The notes under the pieces were generated by a model that did not search any database, was not told where the DNA came from, and worked only from the letters and a program-made list of their open reading frames with translations. From assembly GCA_963822435.1 (NCBI GenBank), contig CAWGHN010000004.1:62001-126000 (forward strand): a DNA stretch of 64,000 bases. The letters run 5' to 3'. This DNA comes from JAUYQR01 sp963822435. GTDB taxonomy: Bacteria; Pseudomonadota; Alphaproteobacteria; Rhodobacterales; Rhodobacteraceae. A program made the position numbers and the translations under genes. This document shows, in pieces, positions 47,269-55,453 of the stretch. Position 1 is the stretch's first letter. Each line of letters opens with the position of its first letter.

Positions 47269-47378
47269 GCGGGCAGTCTACAGGAAAGACGTCCTGCGGC
47301 AATCAGCACGTCAGATGAGCGCCTGACCAATGAAACAGCGGTCATTCGGTTCCGTAGTGGGGCGAAAGGAGGTGCGCG

Positions 47379-47999
47379 TCAGCGGGTAAGATGCGGTGCC
47401 ACGGTTGCCCAGACGCGCCCGGCCACGGTGTCGGGCGGGGCGTCGGCGTCGATCACGCGAAAGCGCGGGTGGGCCTTGGCGAGGGCAAGAAACCCGTCGC
47501 GGGCCTTGGTCTGGAAGGCGAGGCCCATATCCTCGAACCGCAGTTCGGTGCCGGCGCGCGCGGTGGCGCGGGCAAGGCCGGTGGCGGGATCAAGGTCGAA
47601 GAGAAGGGTCAGGTCGGGTTCGACGCCGATCATCAGGGCGTGCAGGCGGTCGACGGTGGCGGAAAGGTCGCCGCGGGTGATGCCCTGGAAGATGCGGGTG
47701 CTGTCGGCAAAGCGGTCGGTGATGACGATCTCGCCGCGCGAGAGGGCCGGGCGGATGGTCTTTTCCAGATGGTCGCGGCGGGCAGCGGTGAACAGCAGGA
47801 TTTCGGTTTCCGGCGACCAGCGGTCGGTGGCGCCTTCCAGCACCAGACGGCGGATCTCCTCGGCCCCCGGGCTGCCGCCGGGTTCGCGGGTAAGGGTGAC
47901 AGTGTGGCCGTGGGTGCGCAGCGCCTCGGCCAGAAGGCGGGCCTGGGTTGACTTGCCAGAGCCGTCGATGCCTTCGAAGCTGAGGAACAGGCCCGACAT
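47379..47999 (-). CDS. tmk: Thymidylate kinase
   Basis: 206 residues. Phosphorylates dTMP to dTDP. P loop FEGIDGSGKSTQARLL at the N-terminus, TREPGGSPGAEEIR, the DRFADSTRIFQG dTMP-binding motif, and a lid region with ARATARAGTELRFED. Its ATG abuts the dac stop (consecutive bases), so it is translationally coupled to the carboxypeptidase gene. Confidence 0.95.
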   Translation of the reverse strand: MSGLFLSFEGIDGSGKSTQARLLAEALRTHGHTVTLTREPGGSPGAEEIRRLVLEGATDRWSPETEILLFTAARRDHLEKTIRPALSRGEIVITDRFADSTRIFQGITRGDLSATVDRLHALMIGVEPDLTLLFDLDPATGLARATARAGTELRFEDMGLAFQTKARDGFLALAKAHPRFRVIDADAPPDTVAGRVWATVAPHLTR

Positions 48000-49157
48000 T
48001 CAGGAGGCCGGAGCCTCGCCCATGTAGCGGTTGTAAAGTGCGCTGGCGGCGGTGGTCACGCGGCGCATGAAGCCGGCCTCCGGCACATCGGTTTCGGCCA
48101 CGAGGGGGATCTTGTGATCGGGCAGGTCGGGGACGTGGATGATAAGCTCGGCCACCGGGGTGCCTGCGGTGACAGGGGCGATAAGCGGGCCTTTGTAGAT
48201 TACCTCGGCGGTCATGCTTTCCTGCACGAGCGCGGGAACCAGGAGGCGCACATCGGCGGCGGGAACAAGCCCGACGCTGTCGGTGGTGCCCATGAACACC
48301 TCGGCCTCGGCGACGCGGACGCCGGTCTTGGCGACGGTCTTTTCGGCGAACTGGCGGAAGGCCCAGCTGACGATCCGCTCGGCCTCTTCGGCGCGGGCGG
48401 TGTCGGACGGCAGGCCGGTCATTGCGAACACGATGCGGCGGTTGCCTTGCTTGGCCGACCCGACGAGGCCGTAGCCCGCCTCGGAGGTGTGGCCGGTTTT
48501 CAGGCCGTCAGCGCCGATGCCCAGCTTGAGAAGCGGGTTGCGGTTGAATCGGTTGTCGGGCGCGCGGTCCTTGTAGTTGAACTCGGTCTTGGCGAAGACC
48601 GGGTAGTATTCGGGGAACTCCTCGATCAGGCGCTGGCCGAGGATGCCAAGGTCGCGCATGGACATGCGGTGGTTCGGGTCTGGCCAGCCGGAGGCATTGG
48701 CAAAGACCGAGGCCGTCATGCCGATCGCACGGCCGCGTTCGGTCATCTGGGCGGCGAAGGCTTCCTCGGTGCCGGCAAGGCCTTCGGCGACAACCACGCA
48801 GGCGTCGTTGCCGGAGTTGATGATCATGCCGTGGATCAGGTCGTCGACGGTGGGACGGTCGGTTTCCTGCAGGAACATGGTGGAGCCGCCCATCGATTTG
48901 GCGCGCTGCGAGACAGAGAAGGTGCTGTCAAGCGTGACGCGGCCATCGCGCAGCGCCTCGAACAGCATGTTGATCGTCATCAGTTTCGACATCGAGGCGG
49001 GTGGCACAGGCTGATCGGCGTTCTTGTCCATCAGCACGGTCTTGGTGGTCATGTCATAGACCCACGCCGCCGTTGCCGCCGTCTCGAAGGCGCGGGCGGG
49101 CAGGGCCGCCGCGAACAGCATCAGGATCGGCAGGGCAAGGCGCAGGCGGTGAAACAT
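48000..49157 (-). CDS. D-alanyl-D-alanine carboxypeptidase (PBP5/6 type)
   Basis: 385 residues from ATG 49157. Signal peptide, then the three penicillin-binding motifs SMSK (about 55-58), SGN (115-117) and KTG (220-222), followed by a C-terminal PBP5-type domain and an amphipathic tail (RRVTTAASALYNRYMGEAP). Trims the terminal D-Ala of peptidoglycan stem peptides in the periplasm. Sits between a SPOR lipoprotein and tmk, the normal Rhodobacteraceae order. Confidence 0.93.
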   Translation of the reverse strand: MFHRLRLALPILMLFAAALPARAFETAATAAWVYDMTTKTVLMDKNADQPVPPASMSKLMTINMLFEALRDGRVTLDSTFSVSQRAKSMGGSTMFLQETDRPTVDDLIHGMIINSGNDACVVVAEGLAGTEEAFAAQMTERGRAIGMTASVFANASGWPDPNHRMSMRDLGILGQRLIEEFPEYYPVFAKTEFNYKDRAPDNRFNRNPLLKLGIGADGLKTGHTSEAGYGLVGSAKQGNRRIVFAMTGLPSDTARAEEAERIVSWAFRQFAEKTVAKTGVRVAEAEVFMGTTDSVGLVPAADVRLLVPALVQESMTAEVIYKGPLIAPVTAGTPVAELIIHVPDLPDHKIPLVAETDVPEAGFMRRVTTAASALYNRYMGEAPAS

Positions 49158-49223
49158 GGCGGGGTCCTTTCGCGGATCGCGAGGGTCAGGCAAGCGAGGC
49201 GGGCCGTGGGTTGTTTGGCCGGG

Positions 49224-50417
49224 TCATTTCAGGAAATAGGCGTCAGCAAAGCCTGCCGCCTTGGCTTTGCCAAGGGTGGCCGCATCGCCGCGCGCGGTGA
49301 CGGTCCAATAGGCCTTGCCATTGCTTTCTTCCTTGCGCACCGTCGCTGGAACGCCGGCCTTGGCCAGCGCCGCTACCGCACGGTCTGCGTTTGCCTCTTC
49401 CGAGAAGAAGCCGATCTGGATCGGACGACTGGCCCCGGTCGCGGTTGCCGGAGCGTCTGCGGGCGGTTGCGGTTGCGCGCCGGCACCTACGGCAGAGCCG
49501 ATGGTGGCCCGCGCCGGGGCAGATGGCTCAGCGGTGGCGGGTTCCGGGTTTGCGGTCGGGCTGGCGCTGTCCAGCGGCATTGTTTCGATATCAGAAACAA
49601 TCGCGGCCGAGGCAGCGGCGTCGCCCGCAGCGCCGCTTGCGGCGGCGGCCTTGGCGGCGCGTGCGGCCTGACGCTTTGCCTTGGCTTCGGCGCGGCGTTC
49701 ACGCCAGGTCTTCTTGACCGGTTCGGCCATGGGGACGGCTTCGGTGACAGTCTCTGTGGCAGTCTCTGTGGCAACTTCGCTTCCGACCTGCGAACCCGCC
49801 GTGGAAGTTTCGTCACTGGCAGCAACGTCACTGGCAGCATCGTCACTGGCGGGGGCATCCACGGCGGCGAGGGCGGCGGCAGCGACGGCTGTCGCATCGG
49901 TTGCCGCATCCGCGCCGGCGCTGGTTGCGCCGTCATCGGTTGGTTCGGCTGCGGGGGCCGCCGCGGGCTGCGGTGCGGCCACTTCGGCACGGCGCAGCGC
50001 GGTCACGTTGATCTGCGCGGGCTGGCCCGCCAGCAGGCCAAGCGCCTCGGCTGCGTCCGACGAGATCTGCAGCTTTGGTCCAGGATTGTCGCGTTCCCTG
50101 CGAAACAGCGCGCCGACAACCGACTTGCCGTTTTCCGGGTTGCGCATGATGACCCGCTCGGGGTCGGTGGTGTCGGGCGATGCGACCCAGACCCCGCCGA
50201 GCGACGGGCGGCCATCCCAGAGCGCGGTCTCGCTGACCTGAAAAACCTCGGGCGCCTCGATGTCTGGTGCTTTGCCTGCCGCGAAGGAGGCGGCCGGTGC
50301 CGCCGTCTCGCCGGTGGAGGGACTTGCTGCGAACGGGCCTTCGCCCTCCACGCACCCGGCGAGCAACGCCGTTGCCGCCACGCCCAGTGCCAATTCCCGG
50401 AATCTTGCCCTTGCCAT
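49224..50417 (-). CDS. SPOR-domain lipoprotein, RlpA-like
   Basis: 397 residues from ATG 50417. Lipobox LLAGC around residue 17-21, then a region like a reduced double-psi beta-barrel (LGGVWVASPDTTDPERVIM; GALFRRERDNPGPKLQISSDAAEALGL), a 200-residue Ala/Glu/Thr-rich low-complexity linker with a basic patch (WRERRAEAKAKRQAARAAK), and a C-terminal SPOR domain (IQIGFFSEEANADRAVAALAKAGVPATV). Likely outer-membrane-anchored and recruited to denuded septal peptidoglycan. Upstream of dac on the same strand. Confidence 0.88.
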   Translation of the reverse strand: MARARFRELALGVAATALLAGCVEGEGPFAASPSTGETAAPAASFAAGKAPDIEAPEVFQVSETALWDGRPSLGGVWVASPDTTDPERVIMRNPENGKSVVGALFRRERDNPGPKLQISSDAAEALGLLAGQPAQINVTALRRAEVAAPQPAAAPAAEPTDDGATSAGADAATDATAVAAAALAAVDAPASDDAASDVAASDETSTAGSQVGSEVATETATETVTEAVPMAEPVKKTWRERRAEAKAKRQAARAAKAAAASGAAGDAAASAAIVSDIETMPLDSASPTANPEPATAEPSAPARATIGSAVGAGAQPQPPADAPATATGASRPIQIGFFSEEANADRAVAALAKAGVPATVRKEESNGKAYWTVTARGDAATLGKAKAAGFADAYFLK

Positions 50418-50669
50418 CTTGCGCCCTCGTGCCTGCGCGGTCTGCGTGCCACGCTTTGTTTTTCGTCTGCGCCAGATACAGGCTTTGGCCTGCTGTTTCC
50501 CCCGGTTTTGCCGGGTGGACCGGCGCAGACATTGCTGCTGCGCTCGCATCATACCCATTGCTGGCCATAGAGGGAAGGGTTCTGGCGCGCCGCATCCTTC
50601 ACGATCAGCGGAATTCGCCGCGAGGCCACTCTTTCAGAATCATCCATCGCCCGCTAAGCCGCACCCGTC

Positions 50670-50759
50670 GGAGGAGTGGCGGAGTGGTTTAACGCACCGG
50701 TCTTGAAAACCGACGTGGGTGAAAGCCCACCGTGGGTTCGAATCCCACCTCCTCCGCCA
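50670..50759 (+). tRNA. tRNA-Ser (anticodon TGA)
   Basis: 90 bases including CCA. Acceptor GGAGGAG pairs with CTCCTCC; anticodon loop CTTGAAA; long variable arm (GTGGGTGAAAGCCCAC); T loop GGTTCGAATCC. The sequence immediately 3' changes to low GC, and a serine recombinase lies 350 bases away, so it marks the edge of an accessory region. Confidence 0.97.
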
Positions 50760-51111
50760 CCCACATAAGTCTATGTTTCTATTATATAAAAAAGGTATTT
50801 TTGTGCCGCAAATCCGGCACTTTAACCGGTCCATTTCCTGACGGAGACACGTGTTCACGCCAGATTGGCGGCCCTTTTCGGGTTGCGTCTCTGTTTGGTG
50901 CATCTGCCGCTTCGGTTTTCGCGCTCAAAATTCCCTGCGTGCAGGGAATTTGCAGGGAAATTTAAACCAGGATTTTTGGCATTGCTACCGGAAAGACCTG
51001 CCACCCAAGGCCGATGACAACCCTGATCGCCGAAGGTGCCTCGATCGGCGCGATGAACGTTGAGTGCAGGCCCAGCGGCTTTGCCTACTGCGCATTGGCT
51101 GCACCGGCCGT
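50760..51111. other. AT-richer gene-free junction between tRNA-Ser and recombinase gene
   Basis: No credible gene. Base composition drops abruptly after the tRNA (TTCTATTATATAAAAAAGG). The stretch contains a perfect inverted repeat AATTCCCTGC-GT-GCAGGGAATT (50929-50950), followed by a further GCAGGGAAA. It is probably the left flank of the integrated element. No copy of the tRNA 3' end was found elsewhere in the window. Confidence 0.6.
50929..50950. repeat. Perfect inverted repeat near element edge
   Basis: 10-bp arms AATTCCCTGC / GCAGGGAATT with a 2-base centre, plus a third half-site GCAGGGAAA directly after. Could be a recombinase or repressor site. Confidence 0.6.
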
Positions 51112-52785
51112 TCAAAAGCCGCAGAGCCGCTCCTGGTCTTGCCAGTCGAGGGGGATGGTTTGACGCACGAGGCGCTCGAGGGTCAGGTTGACGGGCTGGG
51201 TGCCATCAAGGATGGCGCGCTGAATCTTGGGCGACAGGAAGGCGAGGGGAGTTCGGGTTCGCACCAGCGACTCGTGGTGGCCTGCATCTCGGGCAACGTC
51301 CTGCAAGGGGGTGCCGGCCTTGATCGCACGCGCCCAGAGATGGGCATTGGCAAGTGCGGCCTTGAGCACGGGATCGGGCGTGGGGATCGTGGCCCCGGCG
51401 ATGAGCTTCATCTCGACGCCGCGCCGCTTGAGGCGGACCGGCATTGCCAAGGACGATACCTGCGATGCGAGGCTGTCCGGTGAAATGCCGAGCCGATGCG
51501 TCAACACTGTACGGTCCAATGTCAGTGCCAGGGTTCGATCGGCCAATGTGCCCGAGACGACGAGCGACCGCAGGAGAGCGGCATCTCGCGCGCGCAACTG
51601 CTCTGCGATCTCCTCCGCGCGCGAGTGCACCGCGCCGATGTCACGAATGTCGGGAACTGCAAGCAGACTGTGGGACGCATCGGCTGCCGCGATATGATCG
51701 GCGACGGCGCGCGCTATGACCTCTTCCAGCCTCGGCGCTGGCAGTCGCCAGCCGGTCGGGTCGGGCCCGCCTTGAATGAGCCGGTTCGACACATAGTAAC
51801 GAACTTTCCGCCCGTGCCGGACGGTGTGGGTGGGGGTCAATCGGTCACCGGTCTCGTCGCGCAGCTTGCCACGGAGCGGTGAGGGATCTTCTGCCGTGCC
51901 GGTGTCGCGGGATCTTCCGCGCGGGCGGCCGGAGGCGGCTTGCAGCACCGCCTGGACCCGGTCCCAAAGATCGCGCGGGACGATTGCGGGATGCTGGCCC
52001 GGCCAGGTGCGGTCCTTGTGTCGGATCAGGCCGATGTAGACGGGGTTGGTCAGGATCTTGTGGATCTGTCCGCGCGACATCGGGTTGCCACCCTGTGTGC
52101 GCCCGGAGCGAAAGGCGTGGCGCTTTGACAGCAGCCCAAGGCGCGCCGCTTCGCGCTCCACGACCGCTAGGCCGTCTCCCCGATCGCAGAGTGCAAAGAG
52201 GGTGCGCACGGTCTCGGCCTCGGGTGCGTTGAGGGCCAGGGCCCTGAACTTTGGATCAGACGGCGGGTCATAGCCAAGCGGTGGCACGCCACCCATCCAG
52301 AGACCCTTCTTCTTGGAAGCGGCGATCTTGTCGCGAATGCGCTCGGCGGTGACTTCGCGTTCGAACTGGGCGAAGGACAGGAGCACGTTGAGGGTCAGAC
52401 GTCCCATCGAGGTGGCGGTGTTGAAGGACTGGGTGACGGAGACGAAGGAACATCCTGCGGCCTCAAGCCGTTCGACCAGCCGCGCGAAATCGGCAAGCGA
52501 TCGGGTCAACCGGTCGATCTTGTAGACCACGACCATGCCGACCCGGCCGGCTTCGATCTCCGCGAGGAGCCGCTGCAGGCCCGGGCGCTCCAGCGTGCCG
52601 CCGGACACCCCGCCATCGTCGAAACGGTCCTTGGCAAGGATCCAGCCTTCCGGCTTTTGGCTCGCGATATAGGCGACGCAGGCCTCGTACTGGGCGTCGA
52701 GGGAATTGAAGCCTTGCTCGAGGCCTTCGTCCGAGGACTTGCGGGTGTAGATGGCGCAGCGGACCGTGGAGGGGCTACTTGTCAT
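51112..52785 (-). CDS. Large serine recombinase
   Basis: 557 residues from ATG 52785. Resolvase catalytic domain at residues about 8-155 (CAIYTRKSSDEGLEQGFNS with the nucleophile Ser; VVYKIDRLTRSLADFARLVE; SFAQFEREVTAERIRDKIAA), Recombinase domain about 165-290 (GVPPLGYD; SRGQIHKILTNPVYIG), and a C-terminal region of about 200 residues. It overlaps the stop of a DUF2924 fragment (ATGA), a pairing common in alphaproteobacterial mobile DNA. The open frame continues upstream to 53148, but that part is IS-derived. Probably drove integration next to tRNA-Ser. Confidence 0.92.
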   Translation of the reverse strand: MTSSPSTVRCAIYTRKSSDEGLEQGFNSLDAQYEACVAYIASQKPEGWILAKDRFDDGGVSGGTLERPGLQRLLAEIEAGRVGMVVVYKIDRLTRSLADFARLVERLEAAGCSFVSVTQSFNTATSMGRLTLNVLLSFAQFEREVTAERIRDKIAASKKKGLWMGGVPPLGYDPPSDPKFRALALNAPEAETVRTLFALCDRGDGLAVVEREAARLGLLSKRHAFRSGRTQGGNPMSRGQIHKILTNPVYIGLIRHKDRTWPGQHPAIVPRDLWDRVQAVLQAASGRPRGRSRDTGTAEDPSPLRGKLRDETGDRLTPTHTVRHGRKVRYYVSNRLIQGGPDPTGWRLPAPRLEEVIARAVADHIAAADASHSLLAVPDIRDIGAVHSRAEEIAEQLRARDAALLRSLVVSGTLADRTLALTLDRTVLTHRLGISPDSLASQVSSLAMPVRLKRRGVEMKLIAGATIPTPDPVLKAALANAHLWARAIKAGTPLQDVARDAGHHESLVRTRTPLAFLSPKIQRAILDGTQPVNLTLERLVRQTIPLDWQDQERLCGF

Positions 52786-52888
52786 GCCTGCCCCCTCAGA
52801 CCGAAGAAGCGCGGGCCGGACCAGCGGGCCCCGGTGATGGCGCGGGCGATCGCGGACAGCGAATGATGGGTGCTGCCATTCCAGCGGT
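52782..52888 (-). pseudogene. DUF2924 protein, C-terminal stub
   Basis: Only the end of the gene remains: RWNGSTHHSLSAIARAITG then ARWSGPRFFGLR and a stop that overlaps the recombinase start. SLSxIARxITGxxWSGPRFFGL is the conserved C-terminal core of DUF2924 proteins, which often precede phage-type serine recombinases. The rest was replaced by IS sequence at about 52888. Confidence 0.75.
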
Positions 52889-53455
52889 AGGCCCAGAGAT
52901 CCATGTCGCGAGACGAACTCACTGCCCTGATCGACGCGGATCGTCTTTGGATAGCGAGTCGCCTGGCACACCCGGTCAAGGGTCGCCACCACATCCTCAC
53001 CACGGTAGCTGTAACGCACGTCAAGCACGGGCACGTAACGCGAGAAAGTATCGACCACGGTCAGAACCGCTCTTGCCCGTCGCCAGTTGGTCGTGAACAA
53101 AATCCATCGCCCAGACATCGTTCGGCCCGACAGCGACAGCGCGGTCATCCCGCAGCTTCGCCTTCACCCGCCGCTTGGGTGTCTTGTGCCTGAGCTGCAT
53201 CCCCAACTCCTTGTATATGCGATAGACTTTCTTGACGTTGATGCCCCAGCCTTCGCGATCCAGCAGGACGTGAACGCGCCGGTAGCCATAACGGACCCGT
53301 GTCTCGCAGATCTCTCGGATCCGCGTCGCCACGGCAGCCTGATCGGTGCGGCGGGACTTGTAGTGGAACGTCGAGCGGTCGAACCCGACGGCCCCACAAG
53401 CCGTCCGGATTGACACCGCCCAATCGTTGCACATCCCGCGAACCAGCTCGCGCAT
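52889..53455 (-). pseudogene. IS3-family transposase OrfB, frameshifted and truncated
   Basis: rve-type integrase. Readable pieces, in order: RELVRGMCNDWAVSIRTACG and YGYRRVHVLLDREGWGINVK (HTH_21 region), VWAMDFVHDQLATG (first catalytic Asp), a shift near 53075, LTVVDTFSRYVPVLDVRYSY, then IRVDQGSEFVS (second catalytic Asp, DQGSEF), a shift near 52910, then DMDLWAY and the break. The third catalytic Glu is lost with the 3' end. Confidence 0.85.
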
Positions 53456-53466
53456 GCGACCAGGCT

Positions 53467-53733
53467 TCAGATCTTTCGCCGGATCACGTCCTGCAACATC
53501 TCCCGATCCAGTGTCAGGTCAGCCACGATATTCTTCAACCGCGCGTTCTCGTCCTCAAGCTGCTTCAGCCGCTTCATCTCAGACGGCAGCAGACCGGCAT
53601 ATTTCTTCTTCCAACTGAAATAGGTCGCCTGGCTGATCCCCGCCTTCCGGCAGATCTCCGCAACTGGCGTGCCCTCTTCGCCCTGCTTGATGATGAACGC
53701 CTTCTGCGCGTCCGAAAATTTGCTCGCCTTCAT
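53467..53733 (-). CDS. IS3-family transposase OrfA
   Basis: 88 residues from ATG 53733. HTH_8-type DNA-binding domain (KFSDAQKAFIIKQGEEGTPV, AEICRKAGISQATYFSWKKK) followed by the leucine-zipper-like coiled coil (EMKRLKQLEDENARLKNIVA) and the conserved end LTLDREMLQDVIRRK. The length is normal for OrfA. It is intact but has no functional partner in this copy. Confidence 0.9.
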   Translation of the reverse strand: MKASKFSDAQKAFIIKQGEEGTPVAEICRKAGISQATYFSWKKKYAGLLPSEMKRLKQLEDENARLKNIVADLTLDREMLQDVIRRKI

Positions 53734-53809
53734 CCGATTCCGCTCCTCTCCCAGCCAGGAAAAGCTAACGGAAAACTCCAGCTTCAAACGGTCCAGTTTG
53801 CGGGGATCA

Positions 53810-54258
53810 GATCACTACTTGTTCGGTTGCGAACGGTCAGACGGTCATCCTCTGGACTTCTCTCAGCCTTCATCCTCATCGTCACCCTGCAAATGGACGA
53901 AGAAATACTCTAATTTCAGAGCGCATTGGGTAGCAAGAGCATGGAGACGGTGCAAAATGAGCTGATTTGGGTCGGGAGCACCGCATGTCGGGACTGACGC
54001 GACCTGCCACCGACCTTACTAAAGCCTCGTCGCAGCCGGCATCTCCTGTAGGCCCTCCGTCGCGGCGTAAGCGATCGGTGGCGCGAAAAAATCTAATCCG
54101 TGCAGCGGGTTGGCGGCTTGTGTATTTCGCTGCAACGCAACGCCTGCTTGGGTCTCATTGGCCACTTTGGCAAGTGACGGGCTCACAATTTAGTTTGCTG
54201 GCTTCGCCTTCCCGCACTGCAGATCATGGCATTCGGCCAGTTACTGGCCCGAAGCGCA
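53810..54258. other. 449-bp gene-free remnant between IS end and pseudogene
   Basis: No frame here resembles a protein, base composition is mixed, and both flanks are broken elements. No repeats or RNA structure recognised beyond short hairpins. Confidence 0.6.
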
Positions 54259-55327
54259 CTACTGGGATGCGGCGGTCCGCTCGACCCAGCTGAAGAGCGC
54301 CGAGCCGTCGGAAAACTGTACCACATTGACCCCGCCGGGCGCACCGAGGTCAAAGCCCATCGGTTGTCCGAAACTAGCACCCCGGTCGTCGGAGAAAGCC
54401 ATTCGGACGGCCGGAAAGCCATTTGCTTCCGTGAACCATACGAGAGCGACCCGGCTGCCATGGGCGTCGATGGCAGGGCCGTTCACCCGGCAGCCTGAAA
54501 TCTCCCACTGTCTCCGCTGATATCGCAGGGTTCAGACCAGACGCCATCGACCCGACGCACAAGCTAGATGTCCCCGATTCCGTTTTGTGTCCGGTCTCGA
54601 TAGGCCAAGAGAACCGTCCCTTCGCCGAGCGCCACCGCGGTCGTCTGGCACAGGTGCAGGTCTGGTCGTCGATCAGGATCTCTTCTGAAAGCTCACCGTC
54701 GGTCGCGAGCGTTGTGACACGCAACTGCATGGTATCCCCTCGGACTCGGCGACCACTTGGCTTGCGCCAGTTTCGTGGTTCCGCCCGTCGAGCCACATGG
54801 CCAGGTCACCCGCCGAACCCGTCGGGCACCATCGACATGAAGCCGTGCTGTCGCTGCGTCCCATCCCGATGCAGGACGACCGCTGCGCTCCATGTGGCAC
54901 CGCTATCTTGCGACAGGAAATGTTGGTGTCGTAGCGAAGTAGCTGTCGCCGTTCACTTGCAGCCAGTTGATGGCGAGCGTTCCATCCGGCAGCGCTGCAA
55001 CCGAGGGAAAATCGGCGTAATTGATGAAAAGGTCTCCCCCTCCATGACCGTAATCGGCTGTGACCAGTTGCACCCACTAAGGATCGCAATCTTAACGGCA
55101 GCGTCGACTGGCCCTTCCGTCTCAATCCATGACATCAAAATGCAGCCATCTGGCAAGACGGCGAGAGAAGGAGCTTCCGCCCCCGTGGCGTTCGGCGTCT
55201 CAATCTCCTCAATCGACTGAAAGACCTCCGCGAGGGTTGGTCCGCCGGACAGAGCGAACAAAGCGAAGGCCGCGAGGCAAAAGATCAGGGGTATGACGCA
55301 TCTTGATGACCTTTTATGACGAACCAA
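54259..55327 (-). pseudogene. Sialidase/BNR-repeat-like secreted protein, multiply frameshifted
   Basis: An N-terminal signal-like segment (VIPLIFCLAAFALFALSGG) then APSLAVLPDGCILMSWIETE in one frame. Continuing across at least five frame changes one reads INYADFPSVAALPDGTLAIN, SQDSGATWSAAVVLHRDG (an Asp-box, SxDxGxTW), GDLAMWLDGRNHETGASQ, MQLRVTTLATDGELSEEILI, TTAVALGEGTVLLAYRDRTQ (followed soon by an in-frame stop), and finally DAHGSRVALVWFTEANGFPA and AFSDDRGASFGQ to a TAG at 54259. Together the pieces look like one beta-propeller protein of about 350 residues. Too many lesions for a single error, so probably a real pseudogene. Confidence 0.75.
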
Positions 55328-55453
55328 CCGTCAAGATCCTTTCTGAGTATCTGGGAGGTATGGTAAACGCTCAAAGCTTTATCAGTCTCCCCGACCGCGG
55401 TTGTCAGTTAAGGAGAGACACTGCCGACCCGGTTTAACGACGGTCGGGCGAAT

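Larger units (their letters stand above)
52889..53809 (-). mobile_element. Truncated IS3-family element
   Basis: The intact left end is near 53809, where the minus strand reads TGATCCCCGCAAACTGGACC, typical of IS3-family terminal repeats. orfA and the first two thirds of orfB remain. The right end is missing: after orfB residues DMDLWAY the sequence jumps into DUF2924. orfB also has two frameshifts, so the element cannot transpose by itself. Confidence 0.85.

Noticed and set aside
48114..50570. 818-codon plus-strand frame opposite dac and the SPOR lipoprotein
   Set aside because: Glycine-rich mirror sequence; crosses two genes with clear motifs on the minus strand.
50730..50759. tRNA-Ser 3' end as attL with a matching attR in the window
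   Set aside because: No second copy of the T-arm/acceptor sequence was found downstream to 64000, so integration at the tRNA is only suggested.
51112..53148. Single 678-residue transposase-recombinase fusion
   Set aside because: The first 121 codons are frame-shifted IS3 orfB; the recombinase has its own ATG overlapping the DUF2924 stop.
53967..55220. Several plus-strand frames of 60-211 codons over the sialidase-like remnant
   Set aside because: They are antisense to readable Asp-box protein fragments and have no start context or domain.
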